A stretch of 64,000 nucleotides of DNA from a virus: positions 31,363 to 95,362 of IMG/VR virus record IMGVR_UViG_3300042938_002732; one strand, 5' to 3'. Below, one piece after another: positions 33,966 through 41,446 of this stretch. Each line of letters starts with the position of its first letter. Within the stretch, counting starts at the first letter, position 1. A program made the position numbers and the translations under genes. The notes below the pieces were generated by a model. The model was given only the letters and a program-made list of their open reading frames with translations. It had not been told where the DNA came from and ran no database searches.

Positions 33966-34465
33966 GCGCAGCGGCGAATACGGCTGTGCAGGCAAGTGCG
34001 TCTCTCGGGCTGCATGAGGTGCTGACTGGCTCGATGGCGGCTCAGTATGGAACATTGCCACTGATCCCTCTGCCTCAAGAGGAGGATTTGCTGTTGAAGT
34101 TTATTCGACAAATGGGTGCAGTATTGAGCGACAAGGGGGTATATCGAAGAGATACGGTGGTCGTGCTGGTGGATGCGGAGCTACCGAGGATGAACATCTT
34201 GGAGCCGGAGGTGTTCTGCTCTTGGGCGCAGAACTATGTGGTGAACTATAAGCTCCGCTACGACAAGAATGGTGAACCTTTTACGACATACAAGGATATG
34301 CCGACTGAGATCGCTAAGAAGACGCTGATGAGCCCGACATTTACGCCATTTGTGCCGAGAATTGATGAGCTTTTCCCAATACCGATGCCTGGGAAAGATG
34401 AGGACGGCATAATGTTAATGCCGCCGGGGTTTGATGCCGGAAAATTTATATTTGGATTTGAATGA
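33962..34465 (+). CDS. N-terminal part of a replicative ATPase, apparently split
   Basis: A 167-residue protein with a GTG start at a GTGA overlap with the primase stop. It has a beta-rich domain (RDTVVVLVDAELPRMNILEP) and ends FVPRIDELFPIPMP, LMPPGFDAGKFIFGFE. Endings of this type normally run straight on into a 'FPF' helical linker and AAA+ domain. That continuation is found 766 bp downstream, at 35231. So this gene and 35231-36478 may be halves of one ancestral helicase. Whether the halves assemble is unknown. Confidence 0.55.
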   Translation: MSAAANTAVQASASLGLHEVLTGSMAAQYGTLPLIPLPQEEDLLLKFIRQMGAVLSDKGVYRRDTVVVLVDAELPRMNILEPEVFCSWAQNYVVNYKLRYDKNGEPFTTYKDMPTEIAKKTLMSPTFTPFVPRIDELFPIPMPGKDEDGIMLMPPGFDAGKFIFGFE

Positions 34466-34468
34466 TTT

Positions 34469-34789
34469 ATGCAGTCGCAGCTTAAATTTAACCTTGATGT
34501 GCCCATCAAGCCAAAAAGTAAAACGCTAAAAAGCCGCTTGCCACGGCGCTGGTGGGCTTGCAAGTGCTGTGGCAAAGATTGTTATGCAGACAATAAAGAT
34601 TACTACATGCTGAAGGATGAAGTTTGGGAGAAAATTTTCCCCATGAATAATGGCATGCTTTGCATGAGTTGTGCGGAAAGCAGGCTGGGCAGAAAACTAC
34701 AGAAAGAGGATATTCTGGTTTGTCGTCTTACTGCGGAGGATAATTTTTATACGCGGTCTATTCTTTCCCCAGATTTGAATAATTTATGA
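34469..34789 (+). CDS. Zinc-ribbon-like small phage protein, inserted
   Basis: A 106-residue basic protein. WWACKCCGKDCYADNKDYY and later GMLCMSCAESRLGRKL give a C-x2-C ... C-x2-C pattern of a known small phage protein type with a probable structural zinc. No nuclease motif follows. The DNA is markedly AT-rich against the flanking primase and ATPase genes. With the next gene it separates the two ATPase halves. Confidence 0.6.
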   Translation: MQSQLKFNLDVPIKPKSKTLKSRLPRRWWACKCCGKDCYADNKDYYMLKDEVWEKIFPMNNGMLCMSCAESRLGRKLQKEDILVCRLTAEDNFYTRSILSPDLNNL

Positions 34790-35229
34790 AAAAAACAACA
34801 GCAGTTAAAAAAGACAAGAAATTAGGGGTAGAATTGTATGAACAGTTGAAGTCCGAGACATCCCCAATTTTAGATGAGTGGAAGATGATGTGCGAGGTGC
34901 TGAAGGCTAAATCGGTAGAGGATCGTATCTCAAGAGAGAATCTTAATAACTTTATGAAAAAAAATAAACCTAAAGGTAATCCAATAAAAGCAGAAGGAAC
35001 TCCAGTCTATGCAGTGATGAAAGTCGCTGTATTCCCGAAGGGGACGGGTCTTTATTCTGATCAATTAACAGAGGTTGAATTCATCGATGAGGGCGGTAAT
35101 GGATATATCCAGATAATTCAAGAAGATCGTTTTATAAACATAAATTTCGAAGAATGGCCAGCTTTACGCAGTGCCATAGAACTTACTTTGAATGGGGCTG
35201 ATAAGTTCTTACCTAATGATGCTTTTTGA
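34786..35229 (+). CDS. Hypothetical AT-rich protein, inserted
   Basis: A 147-residue protein coupled by ATGA overlap to the preceding gene. Residues 1-75 are Lys/Glu-rich and helical; 80-147 look like a small beta-domain (VYAVMKVAVFPKG, GNGYIQIIQEDRF). AT-rich like its partner. I see no homing endonuclease signature, so the pair may be a cargo insertion (moron). Confidence 0.5.
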   Translation: MKKTTAVKKDKKLGVELYEQLKSETSPILDEWKMMCEVLKAKSVEDRISRENLNNFMKKNKPKGNPIKAEGTPVYAVMKVAVFPKGTGLYSDQLTEVEFIDEGGNGYIQIIQEDRFININFEEWPALRSAIELTLNGADKFLPNDAF

Positions 35230-35230
35230 T

Positions 35231-36478
35231 ATGGAAATAAGAAAAACACCAGTAACAAGGGAGAACCCTTACTATGAATGGACATTGCAAGAGTCTACGG
35301 ATTATATGCGATGGTTTTTAAGGGAGTTCCCGTTTCAGGATTGGAAGACAGTGGAGGTTTCGGATACTGATGGGGGTAATGGCGAACCAATTCGTCAGAG
35401 TCGCTCGCAGGCTGTGCAGGTGGCGGCGATGTTGTCGCTTTTCTGTATGGGGATCATACCGAAGGGGTCTAACCGCATGGGATTCATTTACAATGCGAAT
35501 AGTCAGAGGTCTGGTAAGACGCTGCTGGCAAAGTTGGCAATTATGACGATCACGGGAACCTTTAAGGCGCAACCTTGGAAGGGAAATGAGGATGAGTTGA
35601 ACAAGTTGCTCGATTCCGAGATGTTGGCCGGGTCGATGTATGTGTGCTTTGACAATGTGCGGGGTTTTATGTCGAGCCAAACGCTGGAGGGGTTGATGAC
35701 ATCGCCTCAGTGGACGGGGCGCGTATTGGGGCGGACGCAGATGTTCACAGCGGAGAATCGCATGAATCTCTTCATAACGGGGAACGACTGCATTGTGTCG
35801 CCGGATATGTCGCACCGGTGCTTGATTTGCGACCTTTTCGTGGAGCAAGGTGATGTGCAGGAGCGCCAAGTGGAGAACCTGATCGATGAGCCGTGGCTGA
35901 TGGATAAGGAAAACCGGCGTAATACCCTGTCGGCCTTGTGGGGAATCGTTAGGGCTTGGGGTAAGGCAGGGGAGCCGAAGGCGGCAAGCTTTGGATATAA
36001 GCCGCGCTTGGGATTTGAGCGTTGGGGAGAGATTATTGGAGGAATTGTGGGGTTTGCCGGGTTTGGCAATCCGCTCGAAAAAGTTCAGTTGGAGCAGGCT
36101 GGTGATTCGGAGGAGCGCAATATCCGCAAGCTGATAGATCGGATGCGTGAAATGGCGTTAGGCGATAATCGTGGTGAGTTCAGCTTCCAGCAAGTCGTTG
36201 ATTTTTGCCACGATGATGGGTTGTTTGACTACATGCTGGATGGTCGAGACACACAGGATGGCTACAAACTCAACGCGTCATCATCAAGTCGGTTTAGCCT
36301 TACACTTGGTCGATACGCGCCGAAGGTGAGTGGGGGGTTCTGTGGTAAGGATAGTGATAAGTCTCGCCCCCCGCGCAAATATCGAAGAAAGACAGAAAGT
36401 AGCGAGGAAGTTGTTTATTTTGGGTGCTTTGGTGATGGAAGGGGAAGAAAGTATTTTATCGAATGGGCTGCGGCATAA
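35231..36478 (+). CDS. AAA+/D5-like replicative ATPase (C-terminal part)
   Basis: A 415-residue protein; I use the ATG at 35231, just after the preceding stop, not the in-frame ATG inside that gene. Walker A is NANSQRSGKTLLAK (Ser94-Thr97), Walker B is SMYVCFDNVRG, and a sensor-like NLFITGND follows. The last 100 residues contain a winged-helix-like part. It resembles phage/viral superfamily 3-type helicases that act beside a primase. A terminator follows at once. Confidence 0.7.
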   Translation: MEIRKTPVTRENPYYEWTLQESTDYMRWFLREFPFQDWKTVEVSDTDGGNGEPIRQSRSQAVQVAAMLSLFCMGIIPKGSNRMGFIYNANSQRSGKTLLAKLAIMTITGTFKAQPWKGNEDELNKLLDSEMLAGSMYVCFDNVRGFMSSQTLEGLMTSPQWTGRVLGRTQMFTAENRMNLFITGNDCIVSPDMSHRCLICDLFVEQGDVQERQVENLIDEPWLMDKENRRNTLSALWGIVRAWGKAGEPKAASFGYKPRLGFERWGEIIGGIVGFAGFGNPLEKVQLEQAGDSEERNIRKLIDRMREMALGDNRGEFSFQQVVDFCHDDGLFDYMLDGRDTQDGYKLNASSSSRFSLTLGRYAPKVSGGFCGKDSDKSRPPRKYRRKTESSEEVVYFGCFGDGRGRKYFIEWAAA

Positions 36479-36498
36479 ATCAAGTTACATTCAGGTTT

Positions 36499-36533
36499 GG
36501 GGTGACAGGGGCTTCCCTGTCACCCTTTTTTAT
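36499..36533 (+). terminator. Rho-independent terminator of the primase-ATPase operon
   Basis: A perfect 11-bp stem GGGTGACAGGG / CCCTGTCACCC with a four-base loop, followed by TTTTTTATTT. It lies 20 bases after the stop codon of the ATPase. Confidence 0.9.
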
Positions 36534-36648
36534 TTGTATAAACCTATGCTTATCAGCGCTTGCAAAGGTAACGCGCAGGTATGAATGGACCTGCGCGTTA
36601 TGCAATACCTTCGATGTTAGGCTTTTTCTGATATGAAATCATAGGTAG
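36534..36648. other. Non-coding stretch with hairpin
   Basis: No gene is seen. A perfect 12-bp inverted repeat TAACGCGCAGGT / ACCTGCGCGTTA (36569-36580 and 36589-36600) has an 8-base loop and no U-run. It may be a protein-binding site or the base of an origin structure. Confidence 0.55.
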
Positions 36649-36745
36649 CGTAGGTAGCACAGGTTTTTTGCACTATAAAAAAAATCAAAGAAATGTAATA
36701 AATAAATATTTTTTTATAACAGAGAAAAAACCTGTGCTACCTGCG
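36649..36745. other. AT-rich core flanked by long inverted repeat, candidate origin
   Basis: Arms of 21 bases (36649-36669 and 36725-36745) match at 20 positions as inverted repeats (core GTAGCACAGGTTTTTT). They enclose 55 bases that are almost all A and T. The direct repeat TAGGTAGC precedes the left arm. Place: between the primase/ATPase operon and the terminase. Replication origin with unwinding element, or a packaging-recognition site, are the main readings. Confidence 0.45.
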
Positions 36746-36961
36746 CGGGCTGTGCTTCTGGCATTACAAACCACGATGAATCTGATGTTTGCTCCGTGCA
36801 TAGGTTCTCTTTAGCCTATGCGTTACCTAAGCAAAATTCAACCACCACCATGGTAAAGGAATCTTTTACTACAGGAAACAGCGAGGTTTCCCGAAGGGAC
36901 ATGGCAAGTTATCTTATGCGTTGGTTACTGGTTGACAAGTTACAAGAGGGAGTGACTCCGT
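36746..36961 (+). other. Leader region of the terminase genes
   Basis: A short inverted repeat GCATAGG / CCTATGC lies at about 36799-36822. A GAGGG sequence about 11 bases before the ATG at 36962 is the probable ribosome site. An open frame from 36796 runs into the terminase gene in another frame; I do not accept it as a gene. Confidence 0.4.
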
Positions 36962-37645
36962 ATGGATCCTTCAGAACCTGTCAAAAAATCGTTAGTTTCG
37001 CAAATCGCCCAGGAATGGGGGACAACGCGAGCCTACGTTTACAAGCTGGCGAAGAAGGGATGCCCGACTGATTCGATCGAGTCGGCTACCGAGTGGAGGA
37101 GCGCGAATGCAAAGTTGGGTGTGGGGTATCGGAGTTCTGGCGGCCTGCGGCCGGACGCTGAGTTCTCGGAAGATAAAAATTCCGAAAGCGGATTAGGTGC
37201 AGGGGTCGCGAAACAAACACCAAGCTGGGGCGCGGGGTCTTATCGAAAGACGCGGATAAATGTAAATACTGTTGAGAAGTCTTTGCGGCAGGCGATACGG
37301 ATGGAAACTATCGCTGCCGAGGTTGCGGAGGCTGCGCGGTCGAATCCTGAGAAGCTGCTGACCGCACTGAATGTTTACAATAAGGCTCAGGCGAACCGTA
37401 TGGAGACGGAGAAGCGGGTTTTGGAGTATCTGCAGGCTCGCAGGGAGTTAATTACATCCGATGAGGCTAAGTCTATGATGGCTAAGGGGTGGATGCCTAT
37501 CCTGGCGAGGTTGAGAAGCGTGCCGGGGAGGGCCGCGATGAAGGCAAATCCTTCTGATGATGCGCTGGCTAAAATGGCAATCGAAGAGGAAATCGAGGCC
37601 GCTATTGCGGAGGGGCAGGCAAGTTATGCCGAAGTTGTCGCCTGA
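36962..37645 (+). CDS. Terminase small subunit
   Basis: A 227-residue protein. Residues 8-36 form a helix-turn-helix (SLVSQIAQEWGTTRAYVYKL), as in Nu1-type small subunits that bind the packaging site. The middle is polar and probably flexible, and the C-terminal 100 residues are helical (ANRMETEKRVLEYLQARREL, SVPGRAAMKANPSDD). It overlaps the large terminase gene by 20 bases. Packaging initiation is inferred from fold and neighbour. Confidence 0.75.
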   Translation: MDPSEPVKKSLVSQIAQEWGTTRAYVYKLAKKGCPTDSIESATEWRSANAKLGVGYRSSGGLRPDAEFSEDKNSESGLGAGVAKQTPSWGAGSYRKTRINVNTVEKSLRQAIRMETIAAEVAEAARSNPEKLLTALNVYNKAQANRMETEKRVLEYLQARRELITSDEAKSMMAKGWMPILARLRSVPGRAAMKANPSDDALAKMAIEEEIEAAIAEGQASYAEVVA

Positions 37646-39482
37646 ATTGAATAAGTTGTCTGCCGCGATGTTCGCGACGCTTTCGCGCCCGCCTGAAATG
37701 ACGGTTTGGGAATGGCTGGAGCAAAACGTGACGCTGACTGAGCGCGAGAGTCAGAGCGAGCCAGGGAAGTTTTCTACGCGTTCGAGGCCGTATATGCGTG
37801 AGCCGCTGGATTGTTTCCGCGATAAAAGAGTCACGGACTTAGTGCTTTGTTTCGGAACGCAGACAGGGAAGACGATGACTGTGATGGGAGGGGCTGGCTA
37901 CCGCATTGCCGTTGATCCGATGAATGCCCTCTGGGTGATGCCGAACCGTGATCTCTGCAAGAGTTTCACGCAGAATAGATGGTTTCCCTTTATTGAAAAT
38001 TGCGCGCCGTTGGCGGCAATGAAACCTGCCGGGTCTGAGAGGCATCTCTGGACTCGGTTGGAGCAATTCTTTGCACGCTCGACACTTACGTGGGTAGGGT
38101 CCAACTCTCCCGCGAATTTGGCATCAAGGCCAGCTGGGTTACTCCTTATGGATGAGACAGATAAGATGGAGCTTAAGAGCGACCGCGAAGCCGGAGCTTT
38201 GCAGAACGCCGAGGAACGCACGAAGGCATTCCCCTATCCTCTTCGCGTGAAGACAAGCACTCCGTCCACGCGGCATGGAGAGATTTGGAAAGAATTTGAA
38301 ATGGGCGACCAGCGCTTCTTCTTCCTGCCTTGCCCTCATTGCAAGGAGAGGATTCGCCTGGAGTGGGGGCAGGTTCGTTGGTGGGATCTGGAAGAAGGCG
38401 AAAGTAAAACCAATGGCGACTGGGATTTGGAGAAAGTCCGGCGCAATACCTACTACCGCTGCCAGAAGTGCGAGCAGAAGATTTACGACTCACAGAAGAC
38501 CGCCATGCTGCGCGAGGGCGTGTGGATTCCCACAGCCACAAACGGACTCCTCGGACGCCGCAGCTATCACTTGAATTCCCTCTACGCCCCGCTCAAGGAA
38601 ACGCAATGGGGCAACCTCGCTGTGAAGTGGTTAATGACCAAAGGCAGCGCGACCCGTCGCCAGGCATTCATCAACTCCACCCTCGCCGAGCCGTGGGATA
38701 ACGAGCTTCTGGTCGATGACGAGACGATCAATGTCATCACCTACTCGCCGAGTGAGCTTCCCGAGGATCGCATCCCGATAATGACCGTCGATGTGCAGGA
38801 GAACCACTTTTGGGTCATCGTCCGCTGTTGGGGAAATCCGAAGATGGAGGGCGGGCAGCAGAGCTGGTTGTTGCACGAAGGGCGCATCGAGACCATCGAG
38901 GAGGTCGAGCAACTGGCTCGACATTACAATGTCGATCCGAAGCGCGTCGCGCTCGACATGGCGCATAAGCCGAATACCGTCTGCTCCATTCTCATTCGGA
39001 ATGGCTGGCGCGGCCTGTGGGGCAGCGACAAAGGCGGGTTCCTGCATAGCGGCATCGGAGCCGATCGGGTCATCAAAGATTACTCGCCCATCCAGTATCG
39101 CGATCCGCACCTCGGCACGGTGAATCAATCCGATTCCAACCAGAAATCCATGTTCGTGTATTGGAGTAACGACCGCATCAAGGATCGCCTCGCCGTGCTG
39201 CGTGCAGGCGGGCGCTGGCATGTGAATGCCAATGTCAGCAAGGCATACATCCATCAGCTCAATGCCGAGCAGAAGGAATCCAAGCGCAGCCCAGTCACAG
39301 GGCGCATCACTTATTACTGGAAGCGCGTCCGCAAGGATAACCATATGTTCGACTGCGAAGCCATGCAGGTCGCTCTGGCTCTTGTGGGCGGAGTGCTGGA
39401 GGACGACACCGGCGCGCCCGAGGTGCCTGTCCAGGCCACGCTCGACTTGACGCCAGTGGCGGAAGCGACGCCTGACCTATGA
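37626..39482 (+). CDS. Terminase large subunit, GpA family
   Basis: A 618-residue protein. The ATG at 37626 overlaps the small subunit. VWEWLEQNVTLTERESQSEP and RSRPYMREPLDCF are typical of GpA openings. The ATPase P-loop region is LVLCFGTQTGKTMTVM (about 73-88); ASRPAGLLLMDETDKM is the Walker B/DE site. Two CPHC/CQKC pairs (about 237-282) suggest a zinc knuckle. The C-terminal nuclease part has IMTVDVQENHFWV and an acidic HMFDCEAMQVAL. It cuts and pumps phage DNA into the head. No portal or capsid gene follows. Confidence 0.9.
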   Translation: MPKLSPELNKLSAAMFATLSRPPEMTVWEWLEQNVTLTERESQSEPGKFSTRSRPYMREPLDCFRDKRVTDLVLCFGTQTGKTMTVMGGAGYRIAVDPMNALWVMPNRDLCKSFTQNRWFPFIENCAPLAAMKPAGSERHLWTRLEQFFARSTLTWVGSNSPANLASRPAGLLLMDETDKMELKSDREAGALQNAEERTKAFPYPLRVKTSTPSTRHGEIWKEFEMGDQRFFFLPCPHCKERIRLEWGQVRWWDLEEGESKTNGDWDLEKVRRNTYYRCQKCEQKIYDSQKTAMLREGVWIPTATNGLLGRRSYHLNSLYAPLKETQWGNLAVKWLMTKGSATRRQAFINSTLAEPWDNELLVDDETINVITYSPSELPEDRIPIMTVDVQENHFWVIVRCWGNPKMEGGQQSWLLHEGRIETIEEVEQLARHYNVDPKRVALDMAHKPNTVCSILIRNGWRGLWGSDKGGFLHSGIGADRVIKDYSPIQYRDPHLGTVNQSDSNQKSMFVYWSNDRIKDRLAVLRAGGRWHVNANVSKAYIHQLNAEQKESKRSPVTGRITYYWKRVRKDNHMFDCEAMQVALALVGGVLEDDTGAPEVPVQATLDLTPVAEATPDL

Positions 39483-39640
39483 TCAAAGAAATCGCCCTCT
39501 CCATCATCCTCGCACTCACGCTGGTGAGTTGCAGCCTGAGTTATCACTTTGGCACTCTGGCCGGGCGCCTCCACGAGCGCGAGATTCAGCGCAGGCTACG
39601 CGAGCGGCAGATTCGCTGGCGCGAGTTCGAGGAGGAATAA
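39479..39640 (+). CDS. Small lipoprotein, possible spanin-like
   Basis: A 53-residue protein starting at an ATGA overlap with the terminase. The N-terminus is a lipoprotein signal with lipobox LVSC (Cys16), then a strongly charged helix (HEREIQRRLRERQIRWREF). Small phage lipoproteins of this size can be outer-membrane spanins, but its position away from the lysis cassette is unusual, so this is tentative. Confidence 0.6.
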   Translation: MIKEIALSIILALTLVSCSLSYHFGTLAGRLHEREIQRRLRERQIRWREFEEE

Positions 39641-39657
39641 AAAAGGCGGATGCCTTT
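39638..39657 (-). terminator. Terminator of the long leftward operon
   Basis: A 6-bp stem AAAGGC / GCCTTT with loop ATCC and, on the minus strand, a run of T. It lies just after the stop of the last leftward gene and converges on the lipoprotein gene, so it may work for both strands. Confidence 0.6.
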
Positions 39658-39661
39658 GAAG

Positions 39662-39874
39662 TTAGACCTTGGACGTTTTGCTTTGCGGAGATTCTTCGGC
39701 CTTCTTTTTTTTAAACTCGTTGATAGTCTCCTGAATCAATGCGGAAACGGTAAACCTTGAGCCTCTGTTTTGGCTCTCTTTTTCGGCTTCGTGAATAAGC
39801 CATTTATGGACATTTGCGGGTAAGGAAACGCTGACTTTTTTGCACAAGGAGTCTGATTTCATATGAACTTTCAT
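39662..39874 (-). CDS. Ribbon-helix-helix protein
   Basis: A 70-residue protein. KKVSVSLPANVHKWLIHEAE then RFTVSALIQETINEFKKK gives strand-helix-helix of the RHH class, with a Lys/Ser-rich tail. The start may be Met1 (39874) or Met5. It overlaps the next gene by four bases and is the last gene of the leftward operon, beside a LuxR-type regulator. Confidence 0.65.
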   Translation of the reverse strand: MKVHMKSDSLCKKVSVSLPANVHKWLIHEAEKESQNRGSRFTVSALIQETINEFKKKKAEESPQSKTSKV

Positions 39875-40350
39875 TTCTCCTTTTGCGCTCTGACTTGTTC
39901 CAGTGCGCGCTCTGTGCTGTTGATGGCGTCTGTCTCAAAAAAATCTTTCAGCTTTTTGTTGTTGGGGGCTTCTTTGAAATGTTTTTCAAAGGCATCGATG
40001 TCGTTTGCGGTGAGATTGATCGTGTAGGCAATTCTGACTTTCATAATTTTTTTGATGATTCTTGGGGGAAGTAGTTTGATTGTGATTATTCCCGCCGCTA
40101 CGGCGTAGCGGGTTATGTCGGCCGTATTCCTCAGGTTGAGTTTTTGCATGGCGTTTCCGCGATGCTTTTCTACGGTTTTTATGCTGATTTGAAGAGTCTC
40201 GGCGATATCCTTGTTCGCGAGTCCGAGGGCGATTAGGCGAATGACTTCTATCTCCCTGTTGGTTTCTTCGTTTGATGCGGCTTTCTTTTCTGTCTTCGCC
40301 ATTACCGCATGAACGAAGGCTGTTGGGCCTTCGCGCTCTATTCGTTTCAT
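39871..40350 (-). CDS. LuxR-type HTH regulator with C-terminal extension
   Basis: A 159-residue protein. The GerE/LuxR HTH is at about 33-92: REIEVIRLIALGLANKDIAE, then SIKTVEKHRGNAMQKLNL. No receiver domain precedes it. Residues 100-159 form an unrelated helical extension (IAYTINLTANDIDAFEKHF), itself reminiscent of a small regulatory domain. It may control the early or late transcription of the phage. Confidence 0.8.
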   Translation of the reverse strand: MKRIEREGPTAFVHAVMAKTEKKAASNEETNREIEVIRLIALGLANKDIAETLQISIKTVEKHRGNAMQKLNLRNTADITRYAVAAGIITIKLLPPRIIKKIMKVRIAYTINLTANDIDAFEKHFKEAPNNKKLKDFFETDAINSTERALEQVRAQKEK

Positions 40351-40357
40351 GCCTTCA

Positions 40358-40699
40358 TTATGGGGTAGTTAGATTTTTTTTAAGATTTTTTTTGGTGAGG
40401 ACACTGATCTTGATTGGGGATTTGTCTTGTTCGCATAAGAGCAGGTCTCCGTCAGAGTCGATTTTTACCTGAGTGTTGTGCTCTGCGGAGAAGCACATCG
40501 CGTCGTTGTCTTGCTCGGTGTCTCCGAGTATCAAGAAATAGCTGTCGCAATCCTTTACTTGAATAATGTCCTGCCAGTCTTCCGCGAGTTGAATGTATTG
40601 AAGCGGAGTGCTAAGCCTGCCGACAGTGTTATCGTTCACAATGACTGCATCTGCCTTGTCCAGTATTTGGCAGGCTTTTTTAAGTGTGATTGTTTTCAT
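40358..40699 (-). CDS. Hypothetical acidic protein, paralogue of 49730-50041
   Basis: A 113-residue acidic protein. It opens MKTITLKKACQILDKADAVI and has a beta-rich middle. The protein at 49730-50041 opens MKTISLKGAYEILERYTTAV with the same length and Asp/Glu content, so the two are probable paralogues. It is in a chain of tightly packed small leftward genes. No function recognised. Confidence 0.55.
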   Translation of the reverse strand: MKTITLKKACQILDKADAVIVNDNTVGRLSTPLQYIQLAEDWQDIIQVKDCDSYFLILGDTEQDNDAMCFSAEHNTQVKIDSDGDLLLCEQDKSPIKISVLTKKNLKKNLTTP

Positions 40700-41007
40700 A
40701 TCTGTATCTTTCTTGGGGTTTGTCCTAAATACTCCTCGACCATCTTTTGAGCTATCTCTTCCCAGGCTTGCCGTGTTGTTAGAATCAAGGTTTCTTCATC
40801 TCCCTGATATCCGTCTCTTGCTACTTTATCGGTTATCCTTTCGACATCCTCTGGCCCTATTTCAAGGGCTTTTGCGGCGTCTTCAATGGCGGCCGCTTCG
40901 GTTGGTCCGAGGCCCATTATGTTGCCTTCACTGTCTGTGACTAAGTATGCGTGAGGGTCAGTTGTGATTTCTTTTGTATCTTTCATGTCCTTGTCGATTC
41001 GTTTCAT
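40696..41007 (-). CDS. Hypothetical small protein
   Basis: A 103-residue acidic protein coupled by four-base overlaps on both sides. A stretch AYLVTDSEGNIMGLGPTEAA may be a small alpha/beta domain. Not recognised. Confidence 0.5.
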   Translation of the reverse strand: MKRIDKDMKDTKEITTDPHAYLVTDSEGNIMGLGPTEAAAIEDAAKALEIGPEDVERITDKVARDGYQGDEETLILTTRQAWEEIAQKMVEEYLGQTPRKIQI

Positions 41008-41444
41008 GTCATTTCGTGATGATAGGTGAAGCCTGAGTCATACTCCTCTCGCGCTTCAAGGAACTCATAACGCCTTCCTGTTTCTTGGAAGTGTGACGAC
41101 ATTTGAATGTAGCAGGGGTCACTAACGCCGTGATATTTTTCCATCTCGATTTCGAGTGCATTCCGTTCGTCTTGGCTCATGGGGAATTCGCAGGCGTTGA
41201 GGTATGATGCGATTGATTCGGGCACAGTGACGCTTAGGTAGTTGTATTGTCCTCGTTCTTCTATGGGTATTTGGGACAGGTCTACAGGTCTGACTCCGGC
41301 TGCAATGAGTTTGCTCTCATTTTCGCGGACTGCTGATGCCATGCTGCGGTTTGTTTTTGGTTTTAATTCTTGCGGCAAGATCTCGCTGATCATGCTCAAG
41401 ATGTCGTCTGTTACTGCTTCTTTATTTTCTTCTTCGATATTCAT
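41004..41444 (-). CDS. Hypothetical protein
   Basis: A 146-residue acidic protein. I start it at the ATG at 41444, beside the helicase stop; a longer frame would overlap the helicase and is rejected. Residues 1-50 are helical, 60-146 mixed. It ends in a short His-containing TYHHEMT. No motif recognised. Confidence 0.5.
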   Translation of the reverse strand: MNIEEENKEAVTDDILSMISEILPQELKPKTNRSMASAVRENESKLIAAGVRPVDLSQIPIEERGQYNYLSVTVPESIASYLNACEFPMSQDERNALEIEMEKYHGVSDPCYIQMSSHFQETGRRYEFLEAREEYDSGFTYHHEMT

Positions 41445-41446
41445 GA

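Noticed and set aside
34469-35229. Homing endonuclease inside the split ATPase
   Set aside because: The inserted proteins have a C-x2-C zinc-type motif but no HNH, GIY-YIG or LAGLIDADG signature.
36796-37071. A 91-codon gene upstream of terminase
   Set aside because: It overlaps the terminase small subunit in another frame for 110 bases, has no ribosome site, and its protein looks like random translation of structured DNA.
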